Shown here: piece after piece, positions 26,129-35,361 of the stretch | Numbering within the stretch: position 1 is the first letter of the stretch | Layout of the letters: every line of letters begins with the position of its first letter | Origin: CAZAPZ01 sp964487285 | GTDB taxonomy: Bacteria; Campylobacterota_A; Desulfurellia; JAADFJ01 | Assembly: GCA_964487285.1 (NCBI GenBank) | Contig: CAZAPZ010000002.1 | Span: 1-40,517, forward strand | Direction of reading: 5' to 3' | Length of the DNA: 40,517 nucleotides | Made by a program: the position numbers and the translations under genes | The notes under the pieces: model-generated | The model's input: only the letters and a program-made list of their open reading frames with translations | What the model was told of the DNA's origin: nothing | Databases searched by the model: none

Positions 26129-27029
26129 GCCATTTTTTGTATTTGTTTATTCTTCCATGCACCGCATCAAAATAGAGAGTTTGAATCTTTTCGGTAATCT
26201 TGCCGCGTTTTCCTTCTCCAATAACCCTGCCGTCAACATTTCTGATAGGCGTAATCTCAACAGCGGTTCCCGCAAAAAATGCTTCATCCGCAATATAAAG
26301 CTGATCTCTTGTTATTCGCTCCTCTCTCACTTCGATTCCGTTGTCTTTGGCAATTTCCATTATGCACTTTCGTGTTATGCCCTCAAGTATTGTTCCTGAA
26401 GTAGGTGTATAAATTATTCCGTCTCGGACTGTAAAAATACACTCGGCGCTTCCTTCCGATACATATCCTTCATTATCTAATAGTATAGCTTCATCATAAC
26501 CGGCATCAACCGCTTCCCATTTTGCAAGCTGGCTGTTAACATAGTTTCCACAAGTTTTTGATTTTGTCATAGATGTATTAATAGGATTTCTAACATACGA
26601 TGAAATTTTTACTTTGATGCCGTTCTTCAAGCCTTCATCTCCAAGATATGTGCCCCATGGCCATGCCGCAATTGCGACTTGAATTTTGTTATGCTGAGGA
26701 TATAGTCCCATATCTCCATATCCGATAAATCCCAGCGGTCTGATGTAGCACTCTGCTAAATTGTTGACTTTTACCGTTTCTTTTGTTGCATTATAAAGCT
26801 CATCAAAGCTGAAAGGAATTTTCATATTCAATATTCGCGCCGACTGGATAAATCGTTTAGTATGCGACTTAAGTCTGAATACTGCAGGGCCGCTTTCAGT
26901 GTTGTAGCATTTTATTCCTTCAAAAATTCCAAGACCGTAATGGAGAGTATGGGTTAGCACATGGACATTTGCCCTCTCCCACGGAACCATTTTTCCGTCA
27001 AACCAAATAAATTTCGTTGATTGAACCAT
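26115..27029 (-). CDS. ilvE: Branched-chain amino acid aminotransferase
   Basis: 304 aa, the normal length for class IV PLP aminotransferases. Motifs: FIWFDGKMVPWERANVHVLT at the N-terminus, HYGLGIFEGIKCY, the PLP lysine in SKTCGNYVNS (about Lys158), DEAILLDNEGYVSEGSAECIF, and the phosphate-binding GTILEGITRKCI. It performs the last step of valine, leucine and isoleucine synthesis using glutamate. The ATG follows ggagg with 5 bases. It overlaps polA by 14 bp. D-alanine or aminodeoxychorismate relatives are less likely because of length and motifs. Confidence 0.93.
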   Translation of the reverse strand: MVQSTKFIWFDGKMVPWERANVHVLTHTLHYGLGIFEGIKCYNTESGPAVFRLKSHTKRFIQSARILNMKIPFSFDELYNATKETVKVNNLAECYIRPLGFIGYGDMGLYPQHNKIQVAIAAWPWGTYLGDEGLKNGIKVKISSYVRNPINTSMTKSKTCGNYVNSQLAKWEAVDAGYDEAILLDNEGYVSEGSAECIFTVRDGIIYTPTSGTILEGITRKCIMEIAKDNGIEVREERITRDQLYIADEAFFAGTAVEITPIRNVDGRVIGEGKRGKITEKIQTLYFDAVHGRINKYKKWLDFV

Positions 27030-27042
27030 TTAAACCTCCATA

Positions 27043-27070
27043 TTGACATTTTATTTTCTCTATATAAACT
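27043..27070 (+). promoter_or_regulatory. Promoter of tRNA-Val
   Basis: TTGACA at 27043-27048 and TAAACT at 27065-27070, spacer 16 (TATAAA at 27063 is an alternative with a 14-bp spacer). The start would lie near 27077, about 10 bases before the mature tRNA. Confidence 0.6.
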
Positions 27071-27087
27071 TATCGCTACCTCTTTGC

Positions 27088-27162
27088 GGGCAATTAGCTC
27101 AGGGGTAGAGCGTTCGCTTCACACGCGAGAGGTCACAGGTTCGAAACCTGTATTGCCCACCA
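27088..27162 (+). tRNA. tRNA-Val, anticodon CAC
   Basis: A 75-base cloverleaf can be drawn: acceptor GGGCAAT/ATTGCCC, D stem GCTC/GAGC, anticodon stem TTCGC/GCGAG with loop TTCACAC (anticodon CAC, reads GUG), T stem ACAGG/CCTGT with loop TTCGAAA, discriminator A and encoded CCA. All stems are fully paired apart from the usual tolerated end of the anticodon stem. It is followed closely by ispD with no terminator between. Confidence 0.95.
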
Positions 27163-27196
27163 CTTATTCTACATGCAAATTTATAATTTTAAAGTA

Positions 27197-27844
27197 ATGA
27201 TACATCTTATTTTATTGGCTGCAGGCAGCTCTATGCGATATGGAGTTGCAAAACAGTTTGTTGTAATAAACGGCAAACCTATATGGCAATGGACACTTGA
27301 AAACTTTATAGGTTTAGTTGATGATATAGTCGTTGTTGTTCCAAAAGACTATAAAGATATGTTACATAATAAATATGCAATACCTCTTAAATTTGTTACA
27401 GGCGGCAAAAGCCGATGCGAATCGTCGTATATCGGGGTAAAAAATGTGCAGGGCGGCATTACGCTTATTGAAGATGCCGCAAGGCCGATTTGCTCACCTG
27501 AGCTTATAAACAGAGTGATAAATTGCACGGTTGCTTTTGGAGCGGCTATTCCTGTAATACCCGTAAAAGACACTATTAAAATGGTAAATGGCGACAATGT
27601 AACGAAAACTCTAAGTAGAAAAGATCTGGTTTCAGTCCAAACTCCGCAAGGCTTTAAAGCTAAACTTATACAAAAAGCGTTAAAATACGCCATTCAAAAT
27701 AATCTTGATATAACAGACGATGCATCTGCGGTTGAAGCAATTGGAGAGACTGTTTACACGGTAAAAGGAGATGTTTCAAATATAAAGTTGACATACCCTG
27801 AAGATCTGAAATTTATAAAGGAGAAACTATGCGGATTGGAATAG
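27197..27844 (+). CDS. ispD: IspD, 2-C-methyl-D-erythritol 4-phosphate cytidylyltransferase
   Basis: 215 aa from the ATG at 27197, which places the nucleotide-binding LILLAAGSSMRYG at the very N-terminus as in other IspD; an upstream ATG at 27173 adds 8 residues and neither start has a clear ribosome site. Other motifs: VAKQFVVINGKP, SVQTPQGF, DITDDASAVE and NIKLTYPEDL. The usual HDAARP is EDAARP here. It makes CDP-methylerythritol in the MEP isoprenoid pathway. It overlaps ispF by 16 bp, so the two successive or near-successive enzymes of the pathway are coupled. Upstream is tRNA-Val, from which it may be co-transcribed. Confidence 0.92.
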   Translation: MIHLILLAAGSSMRYGVAKQFVVINGKPIWQWTLENFIGLVDDIVVVVPKDYKDMLHNKYAIPLKFVTGGKSRCESSYIGVKNVQGGITLIEDAARPICSPELINRVINCTVAFGAAIPVIPVKDTIKMVNGDNVTKTLSRKDLVSVQTPQGFKAKLIQKALKYAIQNNLDITDDASAVEAIGETVYTVKGDVSNIKLTYPEDLKFIKEKLCGLE

Positions 27845-28296
27845 GATATGACAGCCATCGGCTTGAGGAAAATATACCGTTGTATCTCGGAGGCATTAAA
27901 GTCAAATATGAAAAAGGTTTAAAGGGACATTCAGACGGCGATGCTGCAATTCATTCAATAATAGACGCAATTCTAACGGCTGCCCACAAAGGAAATATAG
28001 GCAAGCTGTTTCCCGAAGATAAGCGATATAAAAATATTAGAAGTACAATACTGCTTAAATTAGTATCGGAAATCATCAGAAAAGACGGCTTTATCATGGT
28101 AAACTGTTCAACGGTAATAATAGCTGAAGCACCCAAGCTTAATAGTTGCATTGGCCAAATGGAATTGGTAATAGCCAATATTCTGCAGGTTGATAAAGAT
28201 CAAGTATCAATTTCGGCTAAAACAAATGAAAAGATGGGAGCTATAGGCAAGGGAGAAGGAATAGCGGCATATTCAGTCTGCTTGCTGCAAAAATAA
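27829..28296 (+). CDS. ispF: IspF, 2-C-methyl-D-erythritol 2,4-cyclodiphosphate synthase
   Basis: 155 aa, the standard length. Metal-binding DSH in IGIGYDSHRL (usual DxH), GHSDGDAAIHSIIDAIL with the second histidine, and the closing KTNEKMGAIGKGEGIAA all fit IspF. It closes the cyclodiphosphate ring in the MEP pathway. The start follows aaaggag and overlaps the ispD end by 16 bp. The 177-bp gap after it holds no gene and no clear terminator. Confidence 0.94.
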   Translation: MRIGIGYDSHRLEENIPLYLGGIKVKYEKGLKGHSDGDAAIHSIIDAILTAAHKGNIGKLFPEDKRYKNIRSTILLKLVSEIIRKDGFIMVNCSTVIIAEAPKLNSCIGQMELVIANILQVDKDQVSISAKTNEKMGAIGKGEGIAAYSVCLLQK

Positions 28297-28473
28297 ATCA
28301 CCCGTAAATCCTTATTGTCACTGCGAGGGCTATGTTTTATCATCTCCATCCTATTGTTTTCATATAGATTTTTGATGAGGCAATTCGTTTAATGGATTAT
28401 ATTTAAGTTTCAGCTATAATGCATATTTGGTGCCGTTGCTTATGTTCTGCCGCCTTTATAAAATATAACTATT

Positions 28474-30480
28474 ATGATAGATAAATTAATATTACAAAAT
28501 GACATTTGCAATATAAAAGGTATTGGGGAAAAGAGGGCTGATATACTGCATAAAAAAGGGATAGAAACTGTTTGGAAGCTGCTCTGTACACCGCCGCTTC
28601 ATCTTGAAGATAAAAGAAAAATCAGCAATCTGGATGAAATCGAAAACGGAGAAAATGTTTTAATAGCCGGAAAAATTATACATTCTAAAATCATAAATTC
28701 GTTAAGAGGACACAGGTTTTTGTCTGTTACCGTTGACTGTTTAAATAGTTCAATTGAGTTGAATTTTTTTAACGGCAATCTTTGGTCTTTCAAATATTTG
28801 TTAAAGCCAGGGCAATTCATTTTAGCTTATGGTGCAATTAAAAAAGAATACGGATTGAAGATGATTCATCCGAACTTCAAGATAGTAACCGAAGATCAGA
28901 TTAAAAATTATGATGGCAAAATTAGCCCGATTTATTCAAAGGGAATGCAGTTTATGGCGGCTATTATGCCTAATTTATTAAGCACAATAAAAAAATCTTT
29001 GCCGAAATATTCTGATTTTTTGTCTGATCGATACCTTACAAAGCACAATCTTCCGAGCATGATAAAAACATGGAAAATAATGCATACGCCAATTTCAGAT
29101 AATATAGATGAAGCAAGAAAAAGACTTAAATATAACGCACTGCTCTTTTTTCTTGTAAAAAAAGAACTGTTTGTAAAAACATTAAAAAGCCGCAATAGCA
29201 ACCCGATACATGCATCTAACATAATAGAAAGACTTCAGCTGATGCTGCCGTTTAAATTGACTTGCGATCAAGAAAAGGCAATAACGGATATTTCAAAACT
29301 TATAGATAGCGAAAAACCGATGATGCATCTGCTTCAGGGAGAAGTAGGAAGTGGTAAAACTATTGTAGCTTTGGCAGCTGCGTTATCAGCAGTGGAAAAT
29401 GGATATCAAACTGCTTTTATGGCACCTACCGATATTTTAAGTCAGCAGCATTTTCAATCCATAACTCCTATTACAGATATGCTGAAGTTAAAAACGGTTT
29501 TATTGACCGGTAAGCAGAAACTGAAAATTCAAAACAAAACCAGAGCAATAATAAAATCAGGCGCTGCCGATATAATTGTAGGAACGCATTCTCTCATATC
29601 GGAAAAAACCGAATTCAAACATCTTGGGTTGATAATTATAGATGAGCAGCAACGTTTTGGTGTCAACCAGCGTGAAGCTCTTATGGATAAAGCTAAGTCA
29701 GCTCATATGATCATGATGACTGCAACACCAATTCCAAGAACACTTTTAATGACATTTTATAAAGAGTTGACGATCTCTACGCTTAAAGAGATGCCTAAAG
29801 GCAGAAAACCTATTAAAAGTAGAATTGTCATGCCTGAAAATAGGAGTAAAATGTTTCAATTTATAAAAAAACATATAGAACGAGGTGAACTTTGCTATGT
29901 TGTTTTGCCATTGATAGATGAATCTGAGAAGCTGAATCTCAAGAATGTGAAGGAAGAGTATAAACAATTGACAAATATATTTAATTGTCCGATAGGTATG
30001 ATGCACAGTCAAATGGATATAGAAGAACGAAAAAAGACAATGAATTTATTTAGAAATAAGGAAATAAATATCATAGTTGCAACAACGGTTATAGAGGTCG
30101 GTTTGGATGTACCCGATGCAACGATAATGCTCATCGAAGAATCGGATCGTTTTGGAATGTCCCAGATTCATCAATTGAGAGGTAGAGTCGGACGAGGAAG
30201 CGGGCAGTCATACTGCTTTATGGCGATGACAAATGATGCTAATAAAACGGCTATTAGGCGGCTGAAATTTTTGGAAAGCCACAACGATGGATTTCTCATA
30301 AGCCAGGAGGACCTTAAAATCAGAGGACCAGGGCAGTTTATAGGACAGGAACAATCGGGTTTTAATGAACTGCATTCCATAGATTGGTCAAAAGATATAA
30401 AGTTGATGAAAGAGATTGATAATGAACTAAAATCAGGACTGATTAGTATCTTTGATGTCGCAAAATTTGCTGTTTTATAA
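28474..30480 (+). CDS. recG: RecG, ATP-dependent branched-DNA helicase
   Basis: 668 aa. The N-terminal wedge/OB region begins with a helix-hairpin-like IKGIGEKRADILHKKGI. Helicase motifs: I LLQGEVGSGKTIVAL, Ia MAPTDILSQQH, II IIIDEQQRFGVNQRE (DEQQ where E. coli has DEQH), III MMTATPIPRTL, V TTVIEVGLDVPDATIM, VI MSQIHQLRGRVGRG, and the C-terminal QEQSGFNELH. It rewinds stalled forks and reverses Holliday junctions. It is slightly shorter than E. coli RecG (693). The ribosome site is weak. It stands alone after ispF with a 177-bp gap. Confidence 0.95.
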   Translation: MIDKLILQNDICNIKGIGEKRADILHKKGIETVWKLLCTPPLHLEDKRKISNLDEIENGENVLIAGKIIHSKIINSLRGHRFLSVTVDCLNSSIELNFFNGNLWSFKYLLKPGQFILAYGAIKKEYGLKMIHPNFKIVTEDQIKNYDGKISPIYSKGMQFMAAIMPNLLSTIKKSLPKYSDFLSDRYLTKHNLPSMIKTWKIMHTPISDNIDEARKRLKYNALLFFLVKKELFVKTLKSRNSNPIHASNIIERLQLMLPFKLTCDQEKAITDISKLIDSEKPMMHLLQGEVGSGKTIVALAAALSAVENGYQTAFMAPTDILSQQHFQSITPITDMLKLKTVLLTGKQKLKIQNKTRAIIKSGAADIIVGTHSLISEKTEFKHLGLIIIDEQQRFGVNQREALMDKAKSAHMIMMTATPIPRTLLMTFYKELTISTLKEMPKGRKPIKSRIVMPENRSKMFQFIKKHIERGELCYVVLPLIDESEKLNLKNVKEEYKQLTNIFNCPIGMMHSQMDIEERKKTMNLFRNKEINIIVATTVIEVGLDVPDATIMLIEESDRFGMSQIHQLRGRVGRGSGQSYCFMAMTNDANKTAIRRLKFLESHNDGFLISQEDLKIRGPGQFIGQEQSGFNELHSIDWSKDIKLMKEIDNELKSGLISIFDVAKFAVL

Positions 30481-30619
30481 AAACTAAAATTTTCAATTTC
30501 AAGTACTTTTTTCTCTATTTGCCGTTTGGAAGATGATATTGACACTTAATTTTGTATAAAGATGAGACTTAAGCTGCATTTTCACCTTTTTAATTTAACA
30601 TTCAATATTCGATTTTCTG

Positions 30620-30648
30620 TGGACAAAAGCTAATTTTGGTAGTATAGT
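30620..30648 (+). promoter_or_regulatory. Promoter of bamD-hsp20-lon
   Basis: TGGACA at 30620-30625, 17-bp spacer, TATAGT at 30643-30648. Transcription would start near 30655, which rules out the ATG at 30650 as the bamD start and supports the one at 30683. Confidence 0.65.
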
Positions 30649-30682
30649 AATGATGATGAAAATAATAAACAGGAAACAATTT

Positions 30683-31459
30683 ATGCTGATTAATACCAAA
30701 GCTTTAGGTTTTTATAAAAATATAGTTTTAGTTGCAGTAATAACAATCGCAGCGGCTGGGTGCGCTCATTACAAAGGTTTGACGAAAGTTAAGCCTGAAA
30801 TTCAGAAATCGGCATATAGCTGGTACAACGATGCTATGCAGGATATGATATACCATAATTACGACCAAGCCGAACACTCTTTTACTCTGCTGATTGAACA
30901 ACATGCAGGGACAATATATGCAAGAAAAGCGCTGCTTAGAATGGGGGATCTCTACTTCAAGCAGAGTGAGTATCTTTCTGCAATTGCAAGCTACAATGAA
31001 TTTATAAAACGTTATTCTTACAGCAGCAATGTCAGTTATGCCTATTTTATGATTGGATATTCAAATTTTAGAATGAGGTATGATTTCAGACATAGCCAAT
31101 ATTATACAAAAAAAGCCGTAAGCATATTTATTCAATTTATGAAAAAATATCCTAACAGCAGCTACATGGCACGGGCTGAAAATATGCTATCGCTACTCAT
31201 TGAGGAACTTGAGAACCACGAACTCTATGTAGCGAAATTTTATCTAAATACAAAACAGGCAGCCGCAGCTTTAATAAGATTAAATTATGCACAGCAGAGA
31301 TATAATGTTGAAAAATTAAAAAACAGGTCTATTTTTTACAGAATACAGGCATTGATAGATCTTAAACATTTTAAAAGAGCAAGGCAACTTCTTGATAAAT
31401 TATCAAGAAGCTCAAGCTATTTTAAAAAAGCCACAACCGATCTATACAGAATAAAATAA
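30683..31459 (+). CDS. bamD: BamD-like outer-membrane assembly lipoprotein
   Basis: 258 aa from the ATG at 30683, preceded by aggaaa at good spacing and downstream of the inferred transcription start. The signal peptide carries a lipobox (IAAAGC). The mature protein is built of helical TPR-type repeats: SWYNDAMQDMIYHNYDQAEH, ARKALLRMGDLYFKQSEYLS, SYAYFMIGYSNF, SIFIQFMKKYPNSSYMARAE. That order and the spacing are characteristic of BamD/YfiO, which helps BamA insert beta-barrels into the outer membrane. A longer form beginning at 30650 or 30656 is possible if the message is leaderless. Followed after 22 bp by hsp20. Confidence 0.85.
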   Translation: MLINTKALGFYKNIVLVAVITIAAAGCAHYKGLTKVKPEIQKSAYSWYNDAMQDMIYHNYDQAEHSFTLLIEQHAGTIYARKALLRMGDLYFKQSEYLSAIASYNEFIKRYSYSSNVSYAYFMIGYSNFRMRYDFRHSQYYTKKAVSIFIQFMKKYPNSSYMARAENMLSLLIEELENHELYVAKFYLNTKQAAAALIRLNYAQQRYNVEKLKNRSIFYRIQALIDLKHFKRARQLLDKLSRSSSYFKKATTDLYRIK

Positions 31460-31481
31460 AAAGTGGTATTAACTTGATGAA

Positions 31482-31856
31482 GTGAACACGGACAAAAGGC
31501 TTAAAAATATATTATTTGATTTGATAGGAAAACTTGCAGTTAGAGATATATCGTTACTTTCATATTCTATACCTGTTGATATTTTTTATGTCAATCATTT
31601 TTTGGTTATAAAAGCCGAGATTGCAGGTGTTAGTGAAAAAGATGTTTCCCTATCACATAAGAATAATATTATACTGATTGAATATATAAAAACAGTGGAA
31701 AATCAAAACAGCCGAATATATTATAAAATGGAGCGCGGCTACGGTAAATTTAAGGAAAGCATTGAACTTCCCTTAAGTATTAACCTTTCAAATATTAAAG
31801 CAAAATTGAATAATGGTATTTTAACAATCACCATTAAAGAACAAAAGGAGAAATAG
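31482..31856 (+). CDS. Small heat-shock protein (Hsp20/alpha-crystallin)
   Basis: 124 aa with a GTG start at 31482; no in-frame ATG is available near the N-terminus and no strong ribosome site is seen. The alpha-crystallin domain covers about 30-120: VDIFYVNHFLVIKAEIAGVS, then GKFKESIELPLSIN and the signature IKAKLNNGILTITI. The C-terminal IxI tail that normally caps oligomers is missing, since the protein ends at KEQKEK. It holds unfolding proteins for refolding or degradation. It abuts lon with no gap, so the holdase and the protease that clears damaged proteins are co-translated. Confidence 0.88.
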   Translation: MNTDKRLKNILFDLIGKLAVRDISLLSYSIPVDIFYVNHFLVIKAEIAGVSEKDVSLSHKNNIILIEYIKTVENQNSRIYYKMERGYGKFKESIELPLSINLSNIKAKLNNGILTITIKEQKEK

Positions 31857-34220
31857 TTGGATAAAAAAAACGAGTCCGAAGAAGAGATAAAGATCCCTGA
31901 GGTTTTACCTCTAATTCCTGTCAGGGACATTGTGGTCTTCCCGCATATGATACTTCCGCTTTTTGTAGGACGTGAATTTTCTATTAAGGCGATAGATGAA
32001 ACATTATCAAAAGACAGAATGTTGGTTCTTTCCGCTCAGATTAACCCATCCATTGAGGAACCGGGAACCGATCAGATATATCATACCGGCACCGCATGTA
32101 TCATAATGCGTATGCTGAAAATGCCTGATGGAAGAGTTAAGATTCTTGTACAGGGAATAAAACGCGTAAAAGTAAAAAAATTTGTACAATTTGATCCGTA
32201 TTATAAAGTTAGCATTAAAGAAATAGATGATGTCGAAGTAGCGGATATAAAAACTACCGCTCTGATGCGGATAATAGGCCATCAACTTGAAAATGCCATA
32301 TCAATGGGAAAAAATATACCTGCCGACTTACTCGCTGTTATCGGCAATATTCAACAACCTACTAAATTCATCGATATAATATCATCAAACATCGGATTAT
32401 CGGTAAAAGATGCACAAGAGATCTTATCTGTTCAGAATCCTATTAAAGCTCTACTTATTATAACGCAATTTCTTACCAAAGAGATAGACATTTTAGCTAT
32501 GCAGAACAAAATCAAGAGCGAGGCTAAAGGTCAGATAGGAAAAACACAAAATGAATATTTCTTAAGAGAACAGCTTAAAGCTATAAAAAAAGAGCTTGGC
32601 GAAACAGATGATGCTGATGAAATAGGAGAATTAAAAAAATCATTAAAAAAATCGAAACTGCCGGAAAACGCAGAAGAGGCGGTAAACAAGGAGATTAAAA
32701 GACTCTCAAAAATGCATCCTGACAGTGCAGAGGCTAATGTAATAAGAACTTATATTGATACGATGCTCTCTCTTCCATGGTCTAAAAATACCAAAGATAT
32801 TTACGATATACCGAAAGCATCCAGAATACTCAATCAAGATCATTACGACTTAAAAAAACCAAAAGATCGTATTCTGGAATATCTATCTGTGAGAAAACTC
32901 AATCCTAACACAAAAGGATCGATACTTTGCTTAGTCGGACCCCCGGGAGTTGGAAAAACTTCCCTTGCTAAATCGGTAGCTCGTGCTATGGGAAGAGCTG
33001 TGGTGAGGGTTTCTCTCGGAGGAATAAGAGATGAAGCTGAGATTCGCGGTCATAGAAGAACCTATGTCGGAGCATTGCCGGGAAAAATAATAAACGGCTT
33101 AAAACAGTGCGGCTCTTCAAATCCAGTATTTGTATTAGACGAAATAGACAAGATCGGAACTGATTTTAGAGGTGACCCATCGTCTGCATTGCTTGAAGTA
33201 CTTGATCCCGAGCAAAATACGGAGTTTGTAGATAATTATATCGCCGTTCCTTTTGATTTATCCAAAGTATTTTTTGTTACAACTGCCAATTCATCGGCCA
33301 CAATTCCATCACCGCTGCTTGACAGAATGGAAATTATATCAATAGCAGGATATACCGTTGATGAAAAGGCAAAAATAGCCACCCGCTATATTCTTCCGAG
33401 AGAAAAGGAGATAAACGGTGTTGATAAGATAAAAATAAAATTTACAACAGGCGCCATAATAAAAATAATTGAAAATTATACCGTTGAAGCCGGAGTGAGG
33501 AATTTAGAAAAAAATATTGCATCTATCTTAAGAAAAATTGCAAGGGATGTGGCCGAAACAAACAATATGGAAAAAATCTACAATGTTTCAAGAAGCTCTG
33601 TTGAGAAATATCTTGGTCCAACAAAAGTTACAAAAGAGACGCGTCTTAAAACAACAACACCGGGAGTAGTCACGGGACTTGCATGGACACCGGCTGGAGG
33701 AGCAATACTTTTCATTGAAGTAGGCATTGCAAATGGCAAGGGAAGCCTTTCTCTAACAGGCTCCCTCGGAGATGTGATGAAAGAATCTGCCCAAACAGCG
33801 TTAGGCTATGTGCGTTCTCACTGCGAAGAGTTGGAAATCGATCCTGGCTTTTTTGAAAAACATGATATTCACATACATGTGCCTGAGGGAGCAATGCCTA
33901 AAGATGGACCATCAGCCGGTGTAACGATGTTATCGGCCATTGTGTCTGCCATAACTAAAAAGACAGTCAACCCTAATCTTGCTATGACAGGAGAGATTAC
34001 CTTAACTGGAAAAGTTTTACCTATAGGCGGATTAAAAGATAAACTTCTTGCTGCACAACGTGCTACGATAGAAAATATTATTATACCTGCTGAAAATAAG
34101 AAAGACTTAATTGAGCTTCCTAAAAAATATCTTGAAAAATTCAAAATGCACTATGTCAATAATGCCAAAGAGCTGCTCGGCATTGTTTTTGGAAAAAATA
34201 AAGTCGTAAATCCTAAATAG
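31857..34220 (+). CDS. lon: Lon, ATP-dependent protease
   Basis: 787 aa, typical length. The TTG start at 31857 directly follows the hsp20 stop and is preceded by aaaggag. The N-terminal substrate domain begins LPLIPVRDIVVFPHM. The AAA module has Walker A GPPGVGKTSL and Walker B VFVLDEIDKIG. The protease domain has the Ser-Lys dyad: Ser686 in PKDGPSAG and Lys729 in GGLKDKLL, spaced 43 residues as in E. coli Lon. It degrades damaged and regulatory proteins in the cytoplasm. Its stop is only 52 bp from the convergent chimeric ORF. Confidence 0.97.
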   Translation: MDKKNESEEEIKIPEVLPLIPVRDIVVFPHMILPLFVGREFSIKAIDETLSKDRMLVLSAQINPSIEEPGTDQIYHTGTACIIMRMLKMPDGRVKILVQGIKRVKVKKFVQFDPYYKVSIKEIDDVEVADIKTTALMRIIGHQLENAISMGKNIPADLLAVIGNIQQPTKFIDIISSNIGLSVKDAQEILSVQNPIKALLIITQFLTKEIDILAMQNKIKSEAKGQIGKTQNEYFLREQLKAIKKELGETDDADEIGELKKSLKKSKLPENAEEAVNKEIKRLSKMHPDSAEANVIRTYIDTMLSLPWSKNTKDIYDIPKASRILNQDHYDLKKPKDRILEYLSVRKLNPNTKGSILCLVGPPGVGKTSLAKSVARAMGRAVVRVSLGGIRDEAEIRGHRRTYVGALPGKIINGLKQCGSSNPVFVLDEIDKIGTDFRGDPSSALLEVLDPEQNTEFVDNYIAVPFDLSKVFFVTTANSSATIPSPLLDRMEIISIAGYTVDEKAKIATRYILPREKEINGVDKIKIKFTTGAIIKIIENYTVEAGVRNLEKNIASILRKIARDVAETNNMEKIYNVSRSSVEKYLGPTKVTKETRLKTTTPGVVTGLAWTPAGGAILFIEVGIANGKGSLSLTGSLGDVMKESAQTALGYVRSHCEELEIDPGFFEKHDIHIHVPEGAMPKDGPSAGVTMLSAIVSAITKKTVNPNLAMTGEITLTGKVLPIGGLKDKLLAAQRATIENIIIPAENKKDLIELPKKYLEKFKMHYVNNAKELLGIVFGKNKVVNPK

Positions 34221-34272
34221 TTAAGAAAAAATAGCATAAGTTGCCCATCAAATAAGCGTGCAGCGTTCCGAA

Positions 34273-35361
34273 TTAAACGCATAGCTGACTGCTCATTTGC
34301 AATAGGTCATGAGGGTTGTGTCTCAAGAGCCTGTTGAAAAACTCCTGCATTTCCTTGCTTTGAACCATCAGAAATGGTATAATAGCAGTGGTTTTGCGAG
34401 ATATTGTCAAATCTTGTGTATAACATCTGACATAAGCATATCCTTCTTTTGTGAAAAGTTTTATCTTTTGAAATAATTTATCTTTTATAATTTCTGCATT
34501 AGTGTCTTTTATAGATAGTAGTTCGTTTGTCAAATTTTCCATACCATAAAACTCTTTTTTGCTATTTTCTGCTTCATTTACACCACCAGTAAAAACTACT
34601 ATAATAGAATTTTTATTTAGTTTTAAAACTCTGTTTTCATACTCCAAATCTTCAAAGGTTGCAATCGGTGGGCAAAAAGTAGGTATTGGAGTATATATAA
34701 GATTCTCTTCTTTAACCAAAAACGGAGGATGCCCCGCATTAGAGAAAGTAAGCTCCTTGGTCTTTAAGTCTATAACACCTACAACAAGAGTTGCAAACAT
34801 ACCTTGAGAGGATATTTTGCAAAGTTTATTGTTCACTATTTGTATTATGCGTGAGGGATCAAATGAGTTATCCATAGCATCTTCAATAAGCATGACAGAA
34901 GCCATCATAAATAGAGATGCAGGAACTCCTTTGCCGGAGACATCTCCTACATAAAATAGCAGTTTGCCGTCACTTTCTTTGTATCCATAGAAGTCTCCGC
35001 CAACCTCTTTAGCTGGTTTCATGACACCGCTTAGATTGAAGTTATCTTTCGATATGGAGTTACATTTTGGTAGAAAGCTTTGTTGAATTCTACTTGCTAA
35101 TTCTAACTCATTTTTTATTTTTTCATCTTTTGCGTAAGAATTAAAACTTGAGGTTTCGCTCAATGGCTTATATGGCGGATCAAAGTAAAATAAGGTATTA
35201 TCTTCGGCATAATCTAATGTGCTTTCAAAATCGCCGTTCAATATCGTAACTTTTTGCAGTAGCATATTAACAGCTCTTAAATTTTCTTCATCACAAATCA
35301 TCGGTGTTTTGTAGTTACCAATAGGGACATTAAACCCATTTTTCCTATTTACCCGATACAA
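34273..35361 (-). CDS. Chimeric ORF: Dam methylase fragment joined to SpoIIE/PP2C-type phosphatase
   Basis: Residues 1-79 are the later part of an N6-adenine methylase: NGFNVPIGNYKTP, FYFDPPYKPLSETSSFNSY with catalytic DPPY. At about residue 80 the sequence switches without a break to a phosphatase of the SpoIIE/RsbU class: ELELASRIQQSFLP, KEVGGDFYGY, FYVGDVSGKGVPASLFM, FSNAGHPPF and FTGGVNEAENSKKEF. The last 40 residues do not look like the phosphatase family. The frame continues upstream into Dam sequence to about 35440, and the TTG at 35361 is only a nominal start without ribosome site, so expression is doubtful. Family role of the phosphatase half is dephosphorylation of serine/threonine in partner-switching regulation. 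Confidence 0.65.
   Translation of the reverse strand: MYRVNRKNGFNVPIGNYKTPMICDEENLRAVNMLLQKVTILNGDFESTLDYAEDNTLFYFDPPYKPLSETSSFNSYAKDEKIKNELELASRIQQSFLPKCNSISKDNFNLSGVMKPAKEVGGDFYGYKESDGKLLFYVGDVSGKGVPASLFMMASVMLIEDAMDNSFDPSRIIQIVNNKLCKISSQGMFATLVVGVIDLKTKELTFSNAGHPPFLVKEENLIYTPIPTFCPPIATFEDLEYENRVLKLNKNSIIVVFTGGVNEAENSKKEFYGMENLTNELLSIKDTNAEIIKDKLFQKIKLFTKEGYAYVRCYTQDLTISRKTTAIIPFLMVQSKEMQEFFNRLLRHNPHDLLQMSSQLCV

Noticed and set aside
28318..28400. GTCACTGCGAGGG... resembles the start of the GTCATTGCGAGG-type dispersed palindromes seen in some genomes
   Set aside because: The matching second half is too degraded and no other copy was seen in the window.
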